Shown here: positions 1 to 13,770 of the stretch, piece by piece | Layout: each line of letters opens with the position of its first letter | How positions within the stretch are numbered: the first letter of the stretch is position 1 | The notes under the pieces: model-generated | The model's input: only the letters and a program-made list of their open reading frames with translations | What the model was told of the DNA's origin: nothing | Database searches by the model: none | Source of the DNA: Anas platyrhynchos | Lineage: Eukaryota > Chordata > Aves > Anseriformes > Anatidae | Length of the DNA stretch: 64,000 nucleotides | NCBI RefSeq assembly: GCF_047663525.1 | Contig: NC_092594.1 | Span: 38,754,001 to 38,818,000, forward strand | Reading direction: 5' to 3' | Program-made: the position numbers and the translations under genes

Positions 1-128
1 TAGGGAAAGGTTCTGCACCCAGAGGGGGTCGGGCACTGGGACAGGCTGCCAGGACTGTGGGCACAGCACCGAGCCTGCCGGATTTCAAGGAGTGTTGGGA
101 CAATTCTCTCAGACACGGGGTTTAACTC
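1..128 (+). mobile_element. CR1 LINE fragment at the left edge
   Basis: The sequence resembles the CR1 segment coding the end of ORF2 (GGGAAAGGTTCTGCACCCAG, GGGCACTGGGACAGGCTGCC, GGATTTCAAGGAGTGTTGGG). It is diverged and enters the window already truncated. Confidence 0.75.
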
Positions 129-3100
129 TTGTGCAAGACATCTGGAAATGCAGGTGTGAAGGAGCAGATAAACATAAGAAGCCTCCAGTATAAATAACAC
201 AGTATTTAGCAGTAGCAATATTTGGATTCTTTATTTTCCCTTGTGCGTTAGGGTCACTCATTAACTTCAAGAGACTCATTGTGATGTTTTATGACCGTGC
301 TGTCAGGTTCTGCGCTACAGGGCTAAAGGCAGGCTGAGCTCTGAGCTCTGTGGAAACAGAAACGTATGACTACTTCCTAAGAATTCTTTTAAACATTCAC
401 AGAATGGTGTCAAATTCAGTTAGTTGCTTTCGAGATTAAAAAAAAAAAAAAAAAAAAAGACTATTAACATTGCTGCACCGCTTCCACTCCCCACAAATGC
501 ACTAAGCAGTATCTGTGGGGCCAGGTTTCCATGTGCGATTAAGAGTTGAGGCTGTTAATGACTGCTTTCCTCTTTTATTCAACTGGTTTAACAGCAACAC
601 CCAGGCACAAAGCCTGAGCTGTCCCCGTCCTGCCCGCTGCCCTGCTCCTCCCCTGGCCACCACCGTATCCCTGCTCCTGCCTGCCCAGGGATGCTGTGCA
701 CGTGCAAGGACAGAATGTGCTAAAAACATAAAGTACCTCTCCTAGTTCTTTTAGTACAAGTATTCAATCCCTTCTCAGGAGAGACTTCTAGAAGTTGCAC
801 TTGTTAGAGGCAGAGAGTCTCTAATTCTTTATGAAGAGAGGCTACTGTGTAAGATCAGGGCACTGCTGGGCTTGGTGTTGTTCTGCCAGCACACGGCACG
901 GGCTCGGCCCCACGCCGGGAGGGGAAGGAGGAAGAGGCCGGGTGCCGAAGGCTGGCCTCCAGCAGCACAGAAAGCTGGGAGGAAACCTCTGCTGGGGCAA
1001 GGTCCAGGCGACCGCCCTGGTTGTCTGCAGCAGTACCAACGTTGTGGGCTCGCCGCTGGAACAGGTCTGAACAAAAGTGCTTGGCAAGCTGAGGAGTACT
1101 GTGTTTGTAGTGTTTCTTAAAAAGGCAGGGTAATCCCGAGGAAACATTCCTCCATTCCTCCTGCCACTGGAGTCCTCCGTCCCATTAATCATCTTGGTGC
1201 TTATTTCCGGACCCTTTCATGTCTGTCCCTTTGGAATACCATGTTAGCAGTCCAGGTCAGGATGTTCCTCGGTCTTTTACACAAGCACTATAAATTTTTA
1301 GTATTTTCTACATGTATCTCTAGCACATGGAAATAACTAGCGCCGTGTTAGCTGTCTCTTCAGAAATTCTCACTGAAGCGCCCATGGTGATGCCCAAGTT
1401 TCTTCGCACAACAGTCTTGGGTTGTCTGGAGCCCCAGGTGGTGTCTGCTGGGACCACCACCACAGTGAGCATCGCTGCTGGGTCCACCACTGGAGAGCCC
1501 CCTCATCCAGGCGTGCTGGACAACAATGCTCTCCTATGTGTCTTCACAGTCTTACTGACTGTTTTTGTCTCCAAAAAAACTATGGTTTGCATTGCCACAA
1601 GCCTGTGTGGCTCTTATCTCCCTTGGCCCATCAATGTACTTTGAAAACAGAGGGAAGTTCTATTGAAATCTGTGTTTCGTGTGCTGCGGCCCAAGCTGTA
1701 ACTTGTGGGTTTTGTTTGTCCCGGTCAACTTCCTTCAACAATGTTTTATTCTCAGGAGCTATTTCTCTAATTTTATGGCACTAGCTTAAGATTCACCACC
1801 TCTTTACAGTTACTATATGAGGCTGTACCAGGACATTTTTCATAATCCTGCTCTCCAAACCTGGGTACTACGTTCAGTATAGTCCACTATGCTGCTGTAA
1901 TTCATTCTTCAAGGGCTAATGGGCCAGAAAACAAAACAAAACAACAAAAAAAAACAAACCTCAAATCCATAAGGGTGGTGATAGTCCTTTTGTCTATCAG
2001 CAAGCATTGCGAGTGCTGTGCTGGTAGTGGATGTGCTTGTTAAGGGACTCTGGCTGTTGGCCACCTTGTTAGAAGTGCTGCTGCTGTTTGCAAGCACACT
2101 GTGTTTGTGCCAGGAGCATCACTCACCCAGGATGGAAAAAGGCTGAATTATGAAATGAGCTGCTTGAGCCTAGTTGCTGTACTGCCTAATGTTGCCTCAG
2201 AATTGCCTCCACAAATGTAAGGACAGTGTTAGCTCACACGTTCTGTAGCAGCAGGGTTGCCAGACCACCTCATGGTACACAGACCTGCTTTCTGTAGCAG
2301 CACTGAGCTGCTGCAAATCTGTTGCTGTTTCTGTGCTCACTGGTTTCTTAGCAAAAGCCATAGCAAGCAAGTAAAGGAAGAAATGAGCTTTGCCATCATC
2401 TTTTGAGATGATTTTTTTACATTTCCAGGAGGGATTCAGCTACTGTGAATATATGAAATACATGTCCTCCCCAAATTATAGTACATGCTCCAATGTGGTA
2501 TGAGTACTGACAGTGTGTCAGTAATCATTATCATTTGTATAAGAAACAATAACAGGACAGAACCTGATAGATGAACCATTCTTGCTCTATTTGATATTTA
2601 GACTTTACCTATAACAGTATACATGTACACTTACATATGCATCAGTGAAATATCGGTGTAACAGAGATGCATGCTATTGGCATTAGGACAAATGAACACT
2701 TACTCTTTAATTTTCTCTCTCCTGCAAAAAGCATTGGCTACCAGTACTCTTAAACAGAGACTGGAACGTTCCCCCATTCAAGAAATCCCCCGTTCACCCC
2801 TTCACAGAGCAGCACCAGAGGCACGGGTCAGCAACCTAACGAGCTTAGAGAAAGGCAGGAGAGAGACTGGGGAGCAGTGGGTGGGTGGTGCTGCGGGTGG
2901 GTGCTGCTGCCAGCCCGAGCCCCCAGCCCCAGCTGCCTCCCCCTCCTCGCCCCGGGCTCCTGCGTGGTGCTGGCTCCCTTGGCCTCAGCGCTGCGTCTCA
3001 TTGAATGCTTCAGCGCTTCTCGCATATACAAAAGGACGTTCCTTTCTGCACTGCACAGGAAATGAATCAATGTGTTTTGTAAAACACACTTCACTTCAGT

Positions 3101-5095
3101 TAATATTTACTTTAATGCTATGTTTGAAAGTGAAAATTAAAAAAATAAAATCTTATCTCACTTTGGTGCTTACAACACGTGTTTAATTTCAGCCTGCGAA
3201 TGAATAGCAGAAGCAGCTTTAGATGGCTTTCTTTGGAATTACTAACAGCCTTAAGTGGGTGGATGGGTAACTCTCTATGTTCTCCTAGGCTGTAGAAATT
3301 GCCCTAATGGAATTATTCAGCTTAGCAGTGTTTGAATTTCCCCCAAAATGCCTTCAGTTGCTTTGCATACATGCGAGTGTTACAATGCAAAAGCAGACCC
3401 CATCAGCCCTCTGCTTGGTTAGCCAGGGTGACAGATGTGTCAGCGCTGCACCCAAGTCACATGTGGGCAGGTGGAGGAGGTGACAGCTGGAAAAGTGCTG
3501 GCTGCTGGAGCAGCTTTTTCCTTCCTTTTTGAGGTAGAGTTCATAGCTCCTTCCGATTGGGTAAGTCTCAGTTTGAGCACTGCAGCCCCTTGAGGGGTTT
3601 CTGACATGAGGAGAAGGCTCCTGATGGCTTAACATGCGGAGCTGTAGGCAGCAAACACTCCTTCTCAGGTGCTCAGGTATCCCTGAGGTGCAGCCCCTTG
3701 GGCTGCCTTGCTCCCTGCGGGGCTGCCCTGCATCGACCCCATCACCAGGAGAGGCTGGGTGCTGAGCTCTGCTTCTCCCTGGGAGATGAGGTGGGCAGCT
3801 AGCTCCAGCAGGCTGTCATAGACATCCAGGGAAAAAAAGTCAGGTTGAAAGAAATCTTCAATGTGTGTGACAAATGAACAGGAAAAAAGCAACATGAGGG
3901 TGAAAACATGTGTGAAGGTTTTCTTCCCAATGGATCGTGCAGCGCTGCAGAGAACGGCCCTCTGTGAGCACGCATCAGACTGGGAGACACCGCCTTTCTC
4001 TGTCTTGGAAACCCTGATGTCACTTATGTACTTAAGAGGATGAAATATACTTGGATGTTAAATAACATCAGAAAATGTAATTTATGTATATAGAAAAAGA
4101 GCATAATTTAGTGACCGGTGCACAAATAGATCGACTTTGTTGAATATCTTCAGATCATGCCAGGCTTAAAACACAGGGTAGAGTCCAAATAAAACTACTC
4201 ACTGTGTCCATCCCTTTGCAGGTAAGTCAGGTGAGATGCTGGCAGGCCTCTGCACTCTGACTGAAATCCTGCTGCAGCTATAGGCAGCGATACTGCCCTT
4301 TGCTTCCTTCACCTCACTGCCACCTCCATGCAGGTTTTAACATACAGGTGCAGTGTGTTGGTGACACAGAGCTCCAGAAGTGCACAACCCATCTGCATGC
4401 TCACAGTGTTTTACACCCGCCCCTGCATGCCCCTGGCCTCTACAAACTTCCTGGGCTGGGCTTTCCCTGCGGGTTTGCAGGAGGAGGATTTTTTCTGCAA
4501 GGTGAGCAGCAGAGATGTTTCCAACGAGATAAAAAAATGCTTTGTGCAAAGCTTTACAGAAAAGGAATAAATCGCTGCTGTTGTACCGAATTTATGGTGA
4601 TAAGCCAGGCTTCTGAGAAACCCAAGGTGCAACCTCCGCAGCTAGTCCTGTCCCATGCTGTGTCAGCAGTGCCACAGTGAGGAAAGAGGTTTTTGAGAGT
4701 ACCGTGTGGTCTGTGGTACACCATTTCTGAGGCAGACAATCAGTAACTGCTGTTTAAGTCATATCCTAAAATACAACCAAGAAGGGCAGTACTCTGCAGA
4801 GCTGGGACCTACCGAAACTGTTCCGACACACGGCTGTGGGTGCCCAACCACCATCCATCCTGCCGCTCTGAGAGGTTCAGGGCCAAAAGGATGTGTGGAA
4901 GGGGGTCCTGGGTGCTTCCACCAGGCTGGGGTTCATGCCAAACCTCACCCCTCCCGAGCTCCTCCATGACACCAGCATCAGCCTTGATGGTCCCAAGAAA
5001 TCCTTTGTGCCTTAAGGGCCTACAAAACCTCCTTGAGACTACAGATTTGGGTTCTTCCCTTAGTCTTAGAGCACGAATCATACTCAAAATCATAC
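129..5095. other. Intergenic, no supported gene
   Basis: The stretch mixes AT-rich and GC-rich sequence with many short frames on both strands, none with a recognisable domain or splice context. The only notable item is the poly-A run at 438-458. Confidence 0.6.
438..458. repeat. Poly-A tract
   Basis: A run of 21 A about 300 bp after the CR1 fragment at the left edge. No processed gene copy is recognised in front of it. Confidence 0.9.
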
Positions 5096-5541
5096 TTCGG
5101 GTCCAAAGAAGGGCGACGAAGCTGGTGAGGGGCCTGGAGAGCAAGTCCTATGAGGAGCGGCTGAAGGAGCTGGGCTTGTTCAGCCTAGAGAAGAGGAGGC
5201 TCAGGGGTGACCTTATTGCTATGTATAAGTACATTAAAGGAGGCTGTAGAGAGGTGGGGGTTGGCCTGTTCTCCCATGTGCCTGGTGACAGGACGAGGGG
5301 GAATGGGCTAAAGTTACGCCAGGGGAGTTTTAGGTTAGATGTTAGGAAGAACTTCTTTACTGAAAGGGTTGTGAGGCACTGGAACGGGCTGCCCAGGGAG
5401 GTGGTGGAGTCACCATCCCTGGAAGTCTTCAAAAGACGTTTAGATGTAGAGCTTAGGGATATGGTTTAGTGGGGACTGTTAGTGTTAGGTTAGAGGTTGG
5501 ACTCGATGATCTTGAGGTCTCTTCCAACCTAGAAATTCTGT
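5096..5541 (+). mobile_element. CR1 LINE, 5'-truncated, young copy
   Basis: The plus strand codes about 120 residues closely matching the copy at 42391-43085 ([20 protein letters not shown] to [11 protein letters not shown] with the stop at about 5469). The same 3' UTR follows, ending CCTAGAAATTCTGTGA. The frame is intact over the retained part. It is non-autonomous and belongs to the same subfamily as the other copy. Confidence 0.92.
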
Positions 5542-8500
5542 GAAAAGCAGTTGCAAAGCCCAAGTTCAGCAGGTAGCCCACCCTTCTGTACCTCTGCTTT
5601 ATCCCCCTTGCTCCTGAAGTCCCATAGCCCTCCACGTCTCCCCTCAGTGCCCCCAGGACACCCCGCACAGTGCCTCTGGGCAGACGAGGAGCAGCCTGCT
5701 GAACCCCAGCCAGGGTCTCTGCTTCTGCTCAGCCTCTGTTTTGCCACCCAGCGTGGCACAGCGCAGGCAGCCGTACGAAGCAGTATGTCAGTGGCAGCCA
5801 GGGGAAAGCAAACATCTGTCCCTCCTCATCCAGCAACTCTGGGACTGGCGATATAGGTGTTAGTTTGTGCTCTGAAACGGCAGAAACTGTGTACGTCCCT
5901 CAGCAACAAGATGAGCTAGTTCTTCATCATTGTGAAAACTATTGCTAAAAGGGAAAAAAAAAAAAATCAAATCTTGCAAGCACAATCATGAGCTTTCACA
6001 GTTGGGGGGAAAAAAGAGCAGGGATGGAAATGGGGAGTATTGCTTCCTCAGAACTGCCTCCTGCTCGTGGCCCAGAGACGTGCTCTGTGCTGGGGGAGTC
6101 CAGCACACAGCAGAGATGTCCTGCATGGGGCTGGCCTGGTGAGATGGCTGCACACTCGCTGCACCCACTCGGCCATATGGATAACTCACACGTTGGGCCC
6201 ACCGCTCCCCACCCTCCTGGCACTATTTGATGGACGGTGCCACTTTCTGTTTCCTTCAAGTGCCTACTGGGTTGCTTTTTTTGGCCAGTTACATAGGCTG
6301 AGCTGTCACCTACTCAGTGTTTAAACACAGATCTGAAATTTCGGTGCCTATCTGAGCTACACAGAAACTTCCTTCCCTGTTAATGCTTTTGTAATTGATG
6401 TATTTTCCTCTCTACCATGAAGCATTGCTTTCTAGGAAGGAGAACACTTTATAACGGGAAAAAAATGGGGAAAAAAAAAGCATCAGGGGGCCAAACCCTG
6501 TTGTGTTACAGCTGTTGGGCATGGCCACTGAGCACAGCAGTATTTCTGGCTGGCATGGCACTGTCTGGCCCTGCGTGCCCACTGCCCAGCTGAGCCCCTG
6601 CCCCAGCTCGGCACGGGGGGACACGGTGGAGACATCCCCCTGCCAGGCACAGGGCTGAGCTCAGCTCGCCTGCTCCTCCTGGCTCCCAAGCCCTGGTGCA
6701 AACACTTGAGGAGGAGTAAAGCCCTGCCAGTACCTCCCATAGGTCTCACGTGGGGTGGTAATTAATAATCGCCCTTTCTGTTACACAAGCAGCGTTTCAC
6801 TGAGGCTGCCAGTCTCTGTTGTGAAATGTTTTCAGTATTCCAGCAGAGATCCCTCGGAGGAGCACTGCCAAAGTAACATTGCGTTCCAAAGGAAAAGGAT
6901 TGCTGACAAACAAATGAAATGTAAAAACAAGCCTTGCCAACGGCCAAGAGTCATCGATGAAAAATGTACAGAGGTTGTTCCTCTAACCGTGTTGTGTCTG
7001 CCCTTCCTGACACGTCCTCACCTTCTCCTGTGTCACCTGTGCCACCTGAGTGACCGGCAGAATCAGCTTGTAAGGCTTCAGGCAGTGACCGTCAGCACCA
7101 AGGAGGCTCCTGGGCCTGGGCCCGATGCCCTGCTGGTGTCACGAGCACAATTTGGGCACTGCCGGCACTGGGCTGGCACATGGCAAGTGTCCCGTGGGGA
7201 TGGCCCAGCTGTGCCTCGCACGTCGCCCCCGTCCTCTGGCCGCCCTTCGCCACCCTGCCCGGGCAGCACCACGCGCCTGTGGCTGCGGCAGGAGGCCCAG
7301 AGGTCAGCTTGCACAACAGCCCTCCCGCTTGGGTTAATGGCTTGTGTTTTGTGGGATATCGCTTGCCCCAGTTGTTTAAGGAAAGAGGAGGGCAATGGGA
7401 CGGCCCAGCATGTCTAAATGTTTGCTTTGTCTGCAAGGAGCAGAGGCCGCGTGATCCCCTCTGAGGCGTTTGGAGCCGAGAAGGCTCCTGGCCTGCCACA
7501 GGTGCCGGACACACCAGTGGTCGTCCTCTGGGGTCCTGTGGGGCCAGACTGCGTCCCTGTACCCTGTCACACAGAATCATTAAGGTTGGAAAAGACCTCC
7601 AAGGTCATCTGGTCCACCTTGTACCCTGTGCTTCGCTCACACCTCGTGTGGTGACAGCAGAAGGCCGCCGACCCGCCTGCTCACGGAGGAGGCAGCGGCA
7701 GTGGACAGACGTGCCTCGGAGATTGTCAGCAATCACCAGAAGGCATTGCCACAGCCCCAGATCGCTTCCCACAGCCGCTCAGAGCCTGGGGACCTGATGT
7801 CACCAGCTTTTCCTGAAATGTTTTTGGGTCAAATGTTCCACTGAGAGCTTTGTTCTTCTCCTCCCCCAGGCTTCCTCCTACTCTTTCATTCCCACCCTGT
7901 TGCAGTCACTTGGAAATGCAAGTGCAAGGCGGCCCTGCGAGGCTCTGCTTCCCCAGGCACGGCCCAGACCCACAAACCAAGCCCTGCTGGTGTGCCCCTG
8001 CAGCAGTTCCCACATTTCCAAACCCGCTGGCAGGCAAACGGCACAGCTGTGACCCACGCGCTGGGTTTACTCGCAAGAACTGTCTGTGTAAAACCAATCA
8101 ATAGCAGGCGATGACTGAGTAGTCCAGCAAAATGCCAGCTGAATTATTAACTTTGGCATTGTTACCGTAATCAAGCTAATTTATTGACATAGCTGCAATA
8201 CTAATCCATTTCCAGGACATTAGATAATTCTGCTAGGTCAATACCTGGGGAAGAGAAAGGGGAGTGGGGCCAAACCCCTCCATGGTGGTTTTGTAACCAG
8301 GTTTTAAAAGCATGAGAGGAAAATAGGAAGAGGAAAAGCGATTGTGCCCAGCTGCTGGCACGGAACATATTTTGGTTTTTGCCTTCCCCTGATGGAGGAA
8401 GCCATGGAGCCTGACCTGGGTGAGGGGTACCATGAAGCCCCCTCACAGGGGGATGGCTGGCGCTGGGTGGGCGATGGACACCTGGCCTCTGGCACTCTGC

Positions 8501-11500
8501 TGGATGCTGGCATGTGCCTCCTGCCACACACACAGCACAGGAGCCAAAGGCAGCAACGTTTAGGACGTTCCTATGGGCCATTAGACATCAGCAAGAAGCC
8601 CAAATCTTGAGTCCTGATTTCTTAGAAACCAGCCACAGATTCTGGGGCTGGACTTGGCAGCTCCTGTGCCCATTGCTGGGTGGTGGCAGGAGGCTGGGGG
8701 ACCCCCGGGGAACGCAGCAGCCCAGGGCCTTGCCAGGGCATGAGGGGTTTCAGCACGTCCTGTGGCAAAGCCCCATGAAGAACACGGGGTGACTTACAGA
8801 GCTGTCTGATGATCACTGAAGTGTAGATTTCTGATCAAACCACCAAAATAACAACAAAGAGGTTTACACCAGTGAGCAAACACTCTGCAAATGGTGCATC
8901 CAAGCACTCATGTCCAAAGCCACCTGTGCCCTCGGTGGGCTCCTTGCCAAAGCGGCAAGCAGCTGTGAGCAGGAGGGGTGCCCAGCGCCCACCCAGCACC
9001 ACAGCACATCGATGCTGCACATCGGCATCCAGGTGGTGGTTTGGGATGTTTTCCCTCCTCCAGAGGCACACGTACACATGCTTTACAAGCTACGGCATGC
9101 CTTCTGTGGGCTACTGGCAGTGTAACGTAGAGATAAACGCCCCGGCTGCACGCTTGCTTGGCTGCTCAGAGCTTATCTTTTCCTTTTCTTTGCTAGGAAT
9201 GACTCATCCATAACTTAATTCTGCAGGACTGACCAGAATAACCTCTGGGTGAGCGCTTTATTAGATGCTGAAAGATATCCATGGCATCAGCGAAGGGGAC
9301 TTGCATTTGTGTAGGTTGGAGACACGGCGATGAACACTGCGCTATCCGGATCTCAGCATGGATGCCAAGTCTGGCTGTTGGGGGAGAATCAGGGCTTGGA
9401 GGGCTGCAGAGATGCCCTGGTGACATGAGGTGGCTGTGTCCCCGGCCTCCCACGGCCCCCACAGTCAGCACATCACACCACCGTGTGCTGGAGCAGGGAG
9501 GTTTGGTGCCATCTGGAAGGAGCCTTCTGGGCCAGCGCTGAGCAAAGGCACCAACACGTGGCACACAGCCGAGGGGCCGGGGTCGCGAGGGGCACACTGG
9601 GGGGTGCCAGCCTGCAGAGCTTTTGTGCCTTCTCTGCATTTTGGGGTTTGTGCTCCACAGCAGGCAGCAAAATCGGCTGTGTTGCTGTCCTCGGCCTCTG
9701 TAGTCACGCCGGGGAAGGTGGCAGAGAACACTGTCAGGGGCTGTGCCGTTGTGATATCCTGGTTGCTGTCCTGTACCAAATGTAGGCTTTAATTGTACGG
9801 TATCAGCATGACATACGGTAGAACTGGGTGTGTATTTAGTAAGAAAGATAATCAATAACACTCAGTTTATTAAACTTCCTTAAGGTGACCGCAATGTTAT
9901 CTTTATTAAACTCCTGATCCGTGTATGTGGAACAGCTGTTTAAAAATTAGGAATGGATTTTGCCACGGGTGAAATCCTTTCACACTGCAGACAGACAAAG
10001 GTCCATTGGTTTCTGATGGAGCTGGGAGAGCTTCTGTCCGCGCAGACCTCGCGGTCGGCTGCTGGGCACCTCTGCAGACCGAGGCGGCCTCCGGGGGCTG
10101 GCTGGCAGCGAGCTGTCGGGCAGCAGGAGCAGCGTCCCTGGGGGCTGGGGCAGGAGTGATGGCCGGGCACAGCGTCCTTGCCGAGGACAAGAAGGAAAAC
10201 ACGTTCCTGCCCTTCACAATGCGAACGTCCCTGGAGTTAACCCCCCAGACTTTATCACTGCTCTTATCACATCGCCGGCCGGCACTGCTTACAGCACGGA
10301 GTGTGTCCAACCCATGCTGAGCCTGCTGAAAACAACACTCCTCGTCGGAGCAGGGCCCGCTTTGTTATTACAGCGTGGATAACTCGTTATCACCGAAAGG
10401 CTCGAGTCAGAATTTGCCGCGGTCCCTTTTGAAGCAATCCGGCTCTCTCCTCCTCTGCTGGTTCAGGAGCTCGTGGAGCACGGGGCTGCCTGCAGAAGGC
10501 CCCGTTCCCGTTCTGGAGAAGGGAAATTGGCCGTGCCTGCTCCCAGCACCGCTTCCTCCTCAGTTAAAAACTCAGGAGCAGCAGCATGAAAGGGAAGGCA
10601 AGGGGGGAAACCTGATTATTCCGATGCTAAACCATTTGTTTCCAGAGTGTTTTGCCACAGACCATTCCTGTAAATGACCAGCTCTGCCCATGTTCATTAG
10701 ATGCACAGCAACAACACAGATTTAAGACAAAAATTAACAGCTTTTGGAGACAAGGAAGGACAAACGGGAGGTTGGGTGCCAGGGCCTGGTGGGCAAACAC
10801 ATCAGCAGAGGTTCCAGCTGTCCTGGTGCAGCCTGAGGAAGAGTCAGGCTGGGATCTGACGACGCCAGGAGATGGAGAGACACCACCAATGTCCTGTGGT
10901 TTTGTTTCAGGCCACATTCAGTGCTGTGAGCACACAGCACACCACTGGTAATTTGAAACTGTCTGGTTTTAGCCTTGAGCCTCTGCATTTTAATGGGCTA
11001 AATGAGGTGCCCTGCAGAGAGCTGGCGTTTCCTTGCCTTTGTGATATAAAAGCATAAGAGATGCTGGTATTTCAAAGGCTCCTTATAATGCAGTGGTCAA
11101 GTTTCAATAGTTCCAAATTTAGACTGACACCTGAGCTGAAAGATGCAGCTCCGCATGGATACTGGCAAGGAGCAGAGCACTGGGATGGAGCAGAGTGATG
11201 GGGACATCTTGGAGCTGGTCCAAGGCAGCCCCAGCCCTGCCAGCCGTGGTGCCCGGGGTGGGCAGTGCTGTGCAGCTGCAGCATCCAAGCCTCTGAATGC
11301 ATGCCCTGCCCCAGCACCAGCCACGATCTCGGTGGTGGCACCGCTCTCCTGGGCTGCTGGGACCTCCTCAGCAGCGGCTGGCCCCGGTATCCTGGCAGGG
11401 ACCTTTCCCGGCAGGGCTGGAGGCACCGGCTTGTGGCACGGCGGCACGGGGATGGCATCGGGCGGTGACCTGCTCCTAAATTGTCAGGGTGGGAAAAAAT

Positions 11501-13404
11501 GATGCCCAAATGTGGGCAAAGGGTTCCCGGGCAAGTTTTTGTCTCTGCACTTTAAAGGTTGTTCACATCCAGAGCCAGTGAATTGCAAACACATCAGGCA
11601 AAAATCCAGCTGACTCCAACCTGTCATATAAACTGCAGAACTGCTGGGAATTAATGCTTCACTCCATAAAGTCACTCCAGAATGGGGTGTGTATTTCCTT
11701 TCATCTGCAGGGCTGCGAGCCTTTATAAATGCTGAAATTATTTGTGCGTGTAGTAACCGTGGCTCCGCTCTATGCAAATAGCCTGCGTGTTGAAGGGTGG
11801 ACAAGGTTTGTTAAACAATGTGTTTAAAGAAAGTCATAATAACTGGGGCTTCTATCCTTTGATACGATTTATTGCCAAAACAAAGCAGCCCCAAATATAA
11901 ACACATTGTCTTTAGTAAAATGCATTTGAACATATTTAACATATTTTATATTCAAAGTGGTTCTTTTATGTTCTGCAGAGGAGCAAAGTGAGGGCTGAAT
12001 CCCCATGCATACCCCGTGAGCATCAGTGTTGGTGCCCTCCGAGACAGCTCTGTGCTGGGGGCGATGCTGCCGGGGACCAGCAGCGATGAGGGGCTGGGGT
12101 GAGCCCCGAGCTCTCTGGGCGCATGCTGGGTGTGTGCCCACGCATGCAGCGCTGTGTCCCTTCAGTGCAAACCGTGTGCTGCCTCACCTGGCCCCCCCCT
12201 TGGTGTTCGGTGCTTCTTGGACCTTTTGAGAACGATCTGTTCCCAATGTACCTGCACAGACTTGTCTCCCAACATTTCACGTAAACAAGAAATCTGTGAA
12301 ATCTGACTGCTCACCGTCCCGTTCCTGCCTCATGCCAAACAGCTCCAAGCCATTTCGCACCCCAGCAGCCTGACCGTCTCTAGCAGAGCCCCACAAGAAG
12401 CTCAGGTACCGACAGCAATGGGAAACTGCCCTGCATCCCTTCCAACAGGGATGGAAACACTCAGACAGAGAGCTTGGAAGTGTTTGGCTTAGAGATACCC
12501 GGCGCTGGTGTTTGTGGTGGTTTGGAAGCAGGTTTGAGCACCAAGCACATTTTCGGGTTTGATGAAAGTAGTGTTGGGGACGGGCGAATTTTGGGCATGC
12601 AGGAGCTGGGCACGCTGCATGGGCAGAGTACAGCACCTGCTGCCTGCTGGTTGTGAGCTGCCACCTTTTTCTGGTAAAATGCTTTTATTGCTTTGGCATC
12701 ATTTAAAATGCCTCACTGAATCCACAGCCACGCACACAAAGCAGGCAGAGCTCCCGTGTTACAGACAGCTGCTGGCCTCTAAGGCCACTTTGTTGCATGC
12801 CTCTGGCAACCCATTTTCTCACCTTTGTTTGAAAATGTTTAGCTTTTGTCTTTGCTGTTGTGTTTATAATTTGTCAAAAGGCAACAAGCCTCTCTCAGGA
12901 GCTGCTGCAACTCCGGGCAGCCGACCCCATGGACCATCAGCCTTCTGCCACTGCTCCAGACAGAAGAGGTTACCTCTTGTGGCTCCAGCACTGGCACTTC
13001 ATGGCCTTTTCTGCTCCCTTGCACGTGCATTTTAGAAAGTGGTTTTGTTTTTCTTAACTGAGGTCAAATGACCCGATGGAAGGAAGATTAGGCTGAGCTG
13101 TGCTGCAGGGCACAGGGCAGGGGCAGGCGGGTGCCCTGTCACAGGCAGCACCACGGCCCTACAGCCCCCGAGCTGCTGCTTTATGCCGGGAAACCCCAGG
13201 GAGGAATCCAAAAATTAGAAAAAAAAAAAAGTGAAAGGGGGTGGTGGTCAGCAGGCTGTGCAGGGCTGGCTGCCGCCTGTCACTGCCTTCACTTGTCGTG
13301 AGACTGTCACCAGCACGCTTTCAAGTGTTTATTCAAAGCTCTTTAATCTTATCTTATCTAAAAACATTTCTCATTCAAGTGAGCAGAAGAAATATAATCT
13401 GGGC
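5542..13404. other. Intergenic, no supported gene
   Basis: Apart from the short CR1 remnant at 7571-7618 I recognise nothing. Frames of about 220 codons at 6755-7417 (plus) and 9193-9861 (minus) are rich in Cys, Pro, Arg and Trp and typical of random GC-rich sequence. The AT-rich block at about 8100-8240 looks constrained by composition alone and could be a conserved noncoding element, but this is unverified. Confidence 0.6.
7571..7618 (-). mobile_element. CR1 LINE 3'-end fragment
   Basis: CAGAATCATTAAGGTTGGAA followed by AAGACCTCCAAGGTCATCTG is the reverse complement of the CR1 3' end. Only about 48 bp remain. Confidence 0.8.
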
Positions 13405-13770
13405 TTTCAGAGAATCAGAGAATGGTTCGGGCTGGAAGGGACCTCAAAGCCGCCCCCCTGCCCCCAGCCTGGCCCTGAGCACCCCCAGGGACGGGGCACC
13501 CCCAGGGATGGGGCACCCGCAGCTCCCTGGGCTGCCTGTGCCAGGGCCTCACCGCCCTCAGGGTGAAGGATTTCTTCCTCACATCTAATCTAAATCTCCC
13601 CTCTTTTAGTTTAAAGCCATTACCCATCATCATATCCCCACACACCCCAACAGAGCCCCTCCCCACCTCTCCTGCAGCCCCCGTTAGGTGCTGGAGGCCG
13701 CTCGGAGCTCTCCCCGGAGCCTTCACCTCTCCGGGCTGAACACCCCGGCTCGCTCAGCTGGCTCCACAGC
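13405..13770 (-). mobile_element. CR1 LINE fragment, GC-rich and diverged
   Basis: The 3' end (AGAATCAGAGAATGGTTCGG) lies at low coordinates. On the minus strand the frame reads ...GNGFKLKEGRFRLDVRKKSF, the usual end of CR1 ORF2. A 17-bp motif (CACCCCCAGGGA-GGGG) is duplicated inside the copy. Confidence 0.82.

Noticed and set aside
4840..5095. N-terminal extension of the frame leading into the CR1 copy
   Set aside because: The sequence before about 5096 does not match CR1. The frame is open by chance, so the joined 209-codon ORF is not a gene.
6755..7417. 220-codon plus-strand frame
   Set aside because: The composition is random-looking (rich in Cys, His, Arg, Pro) with no motif, and a competing frame lies on the other strand.
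9193..9861. 222-codon minus-strand frame
   Set aside because: No recognisable family; several frames are open on both strands across the same GC-rich DNA.
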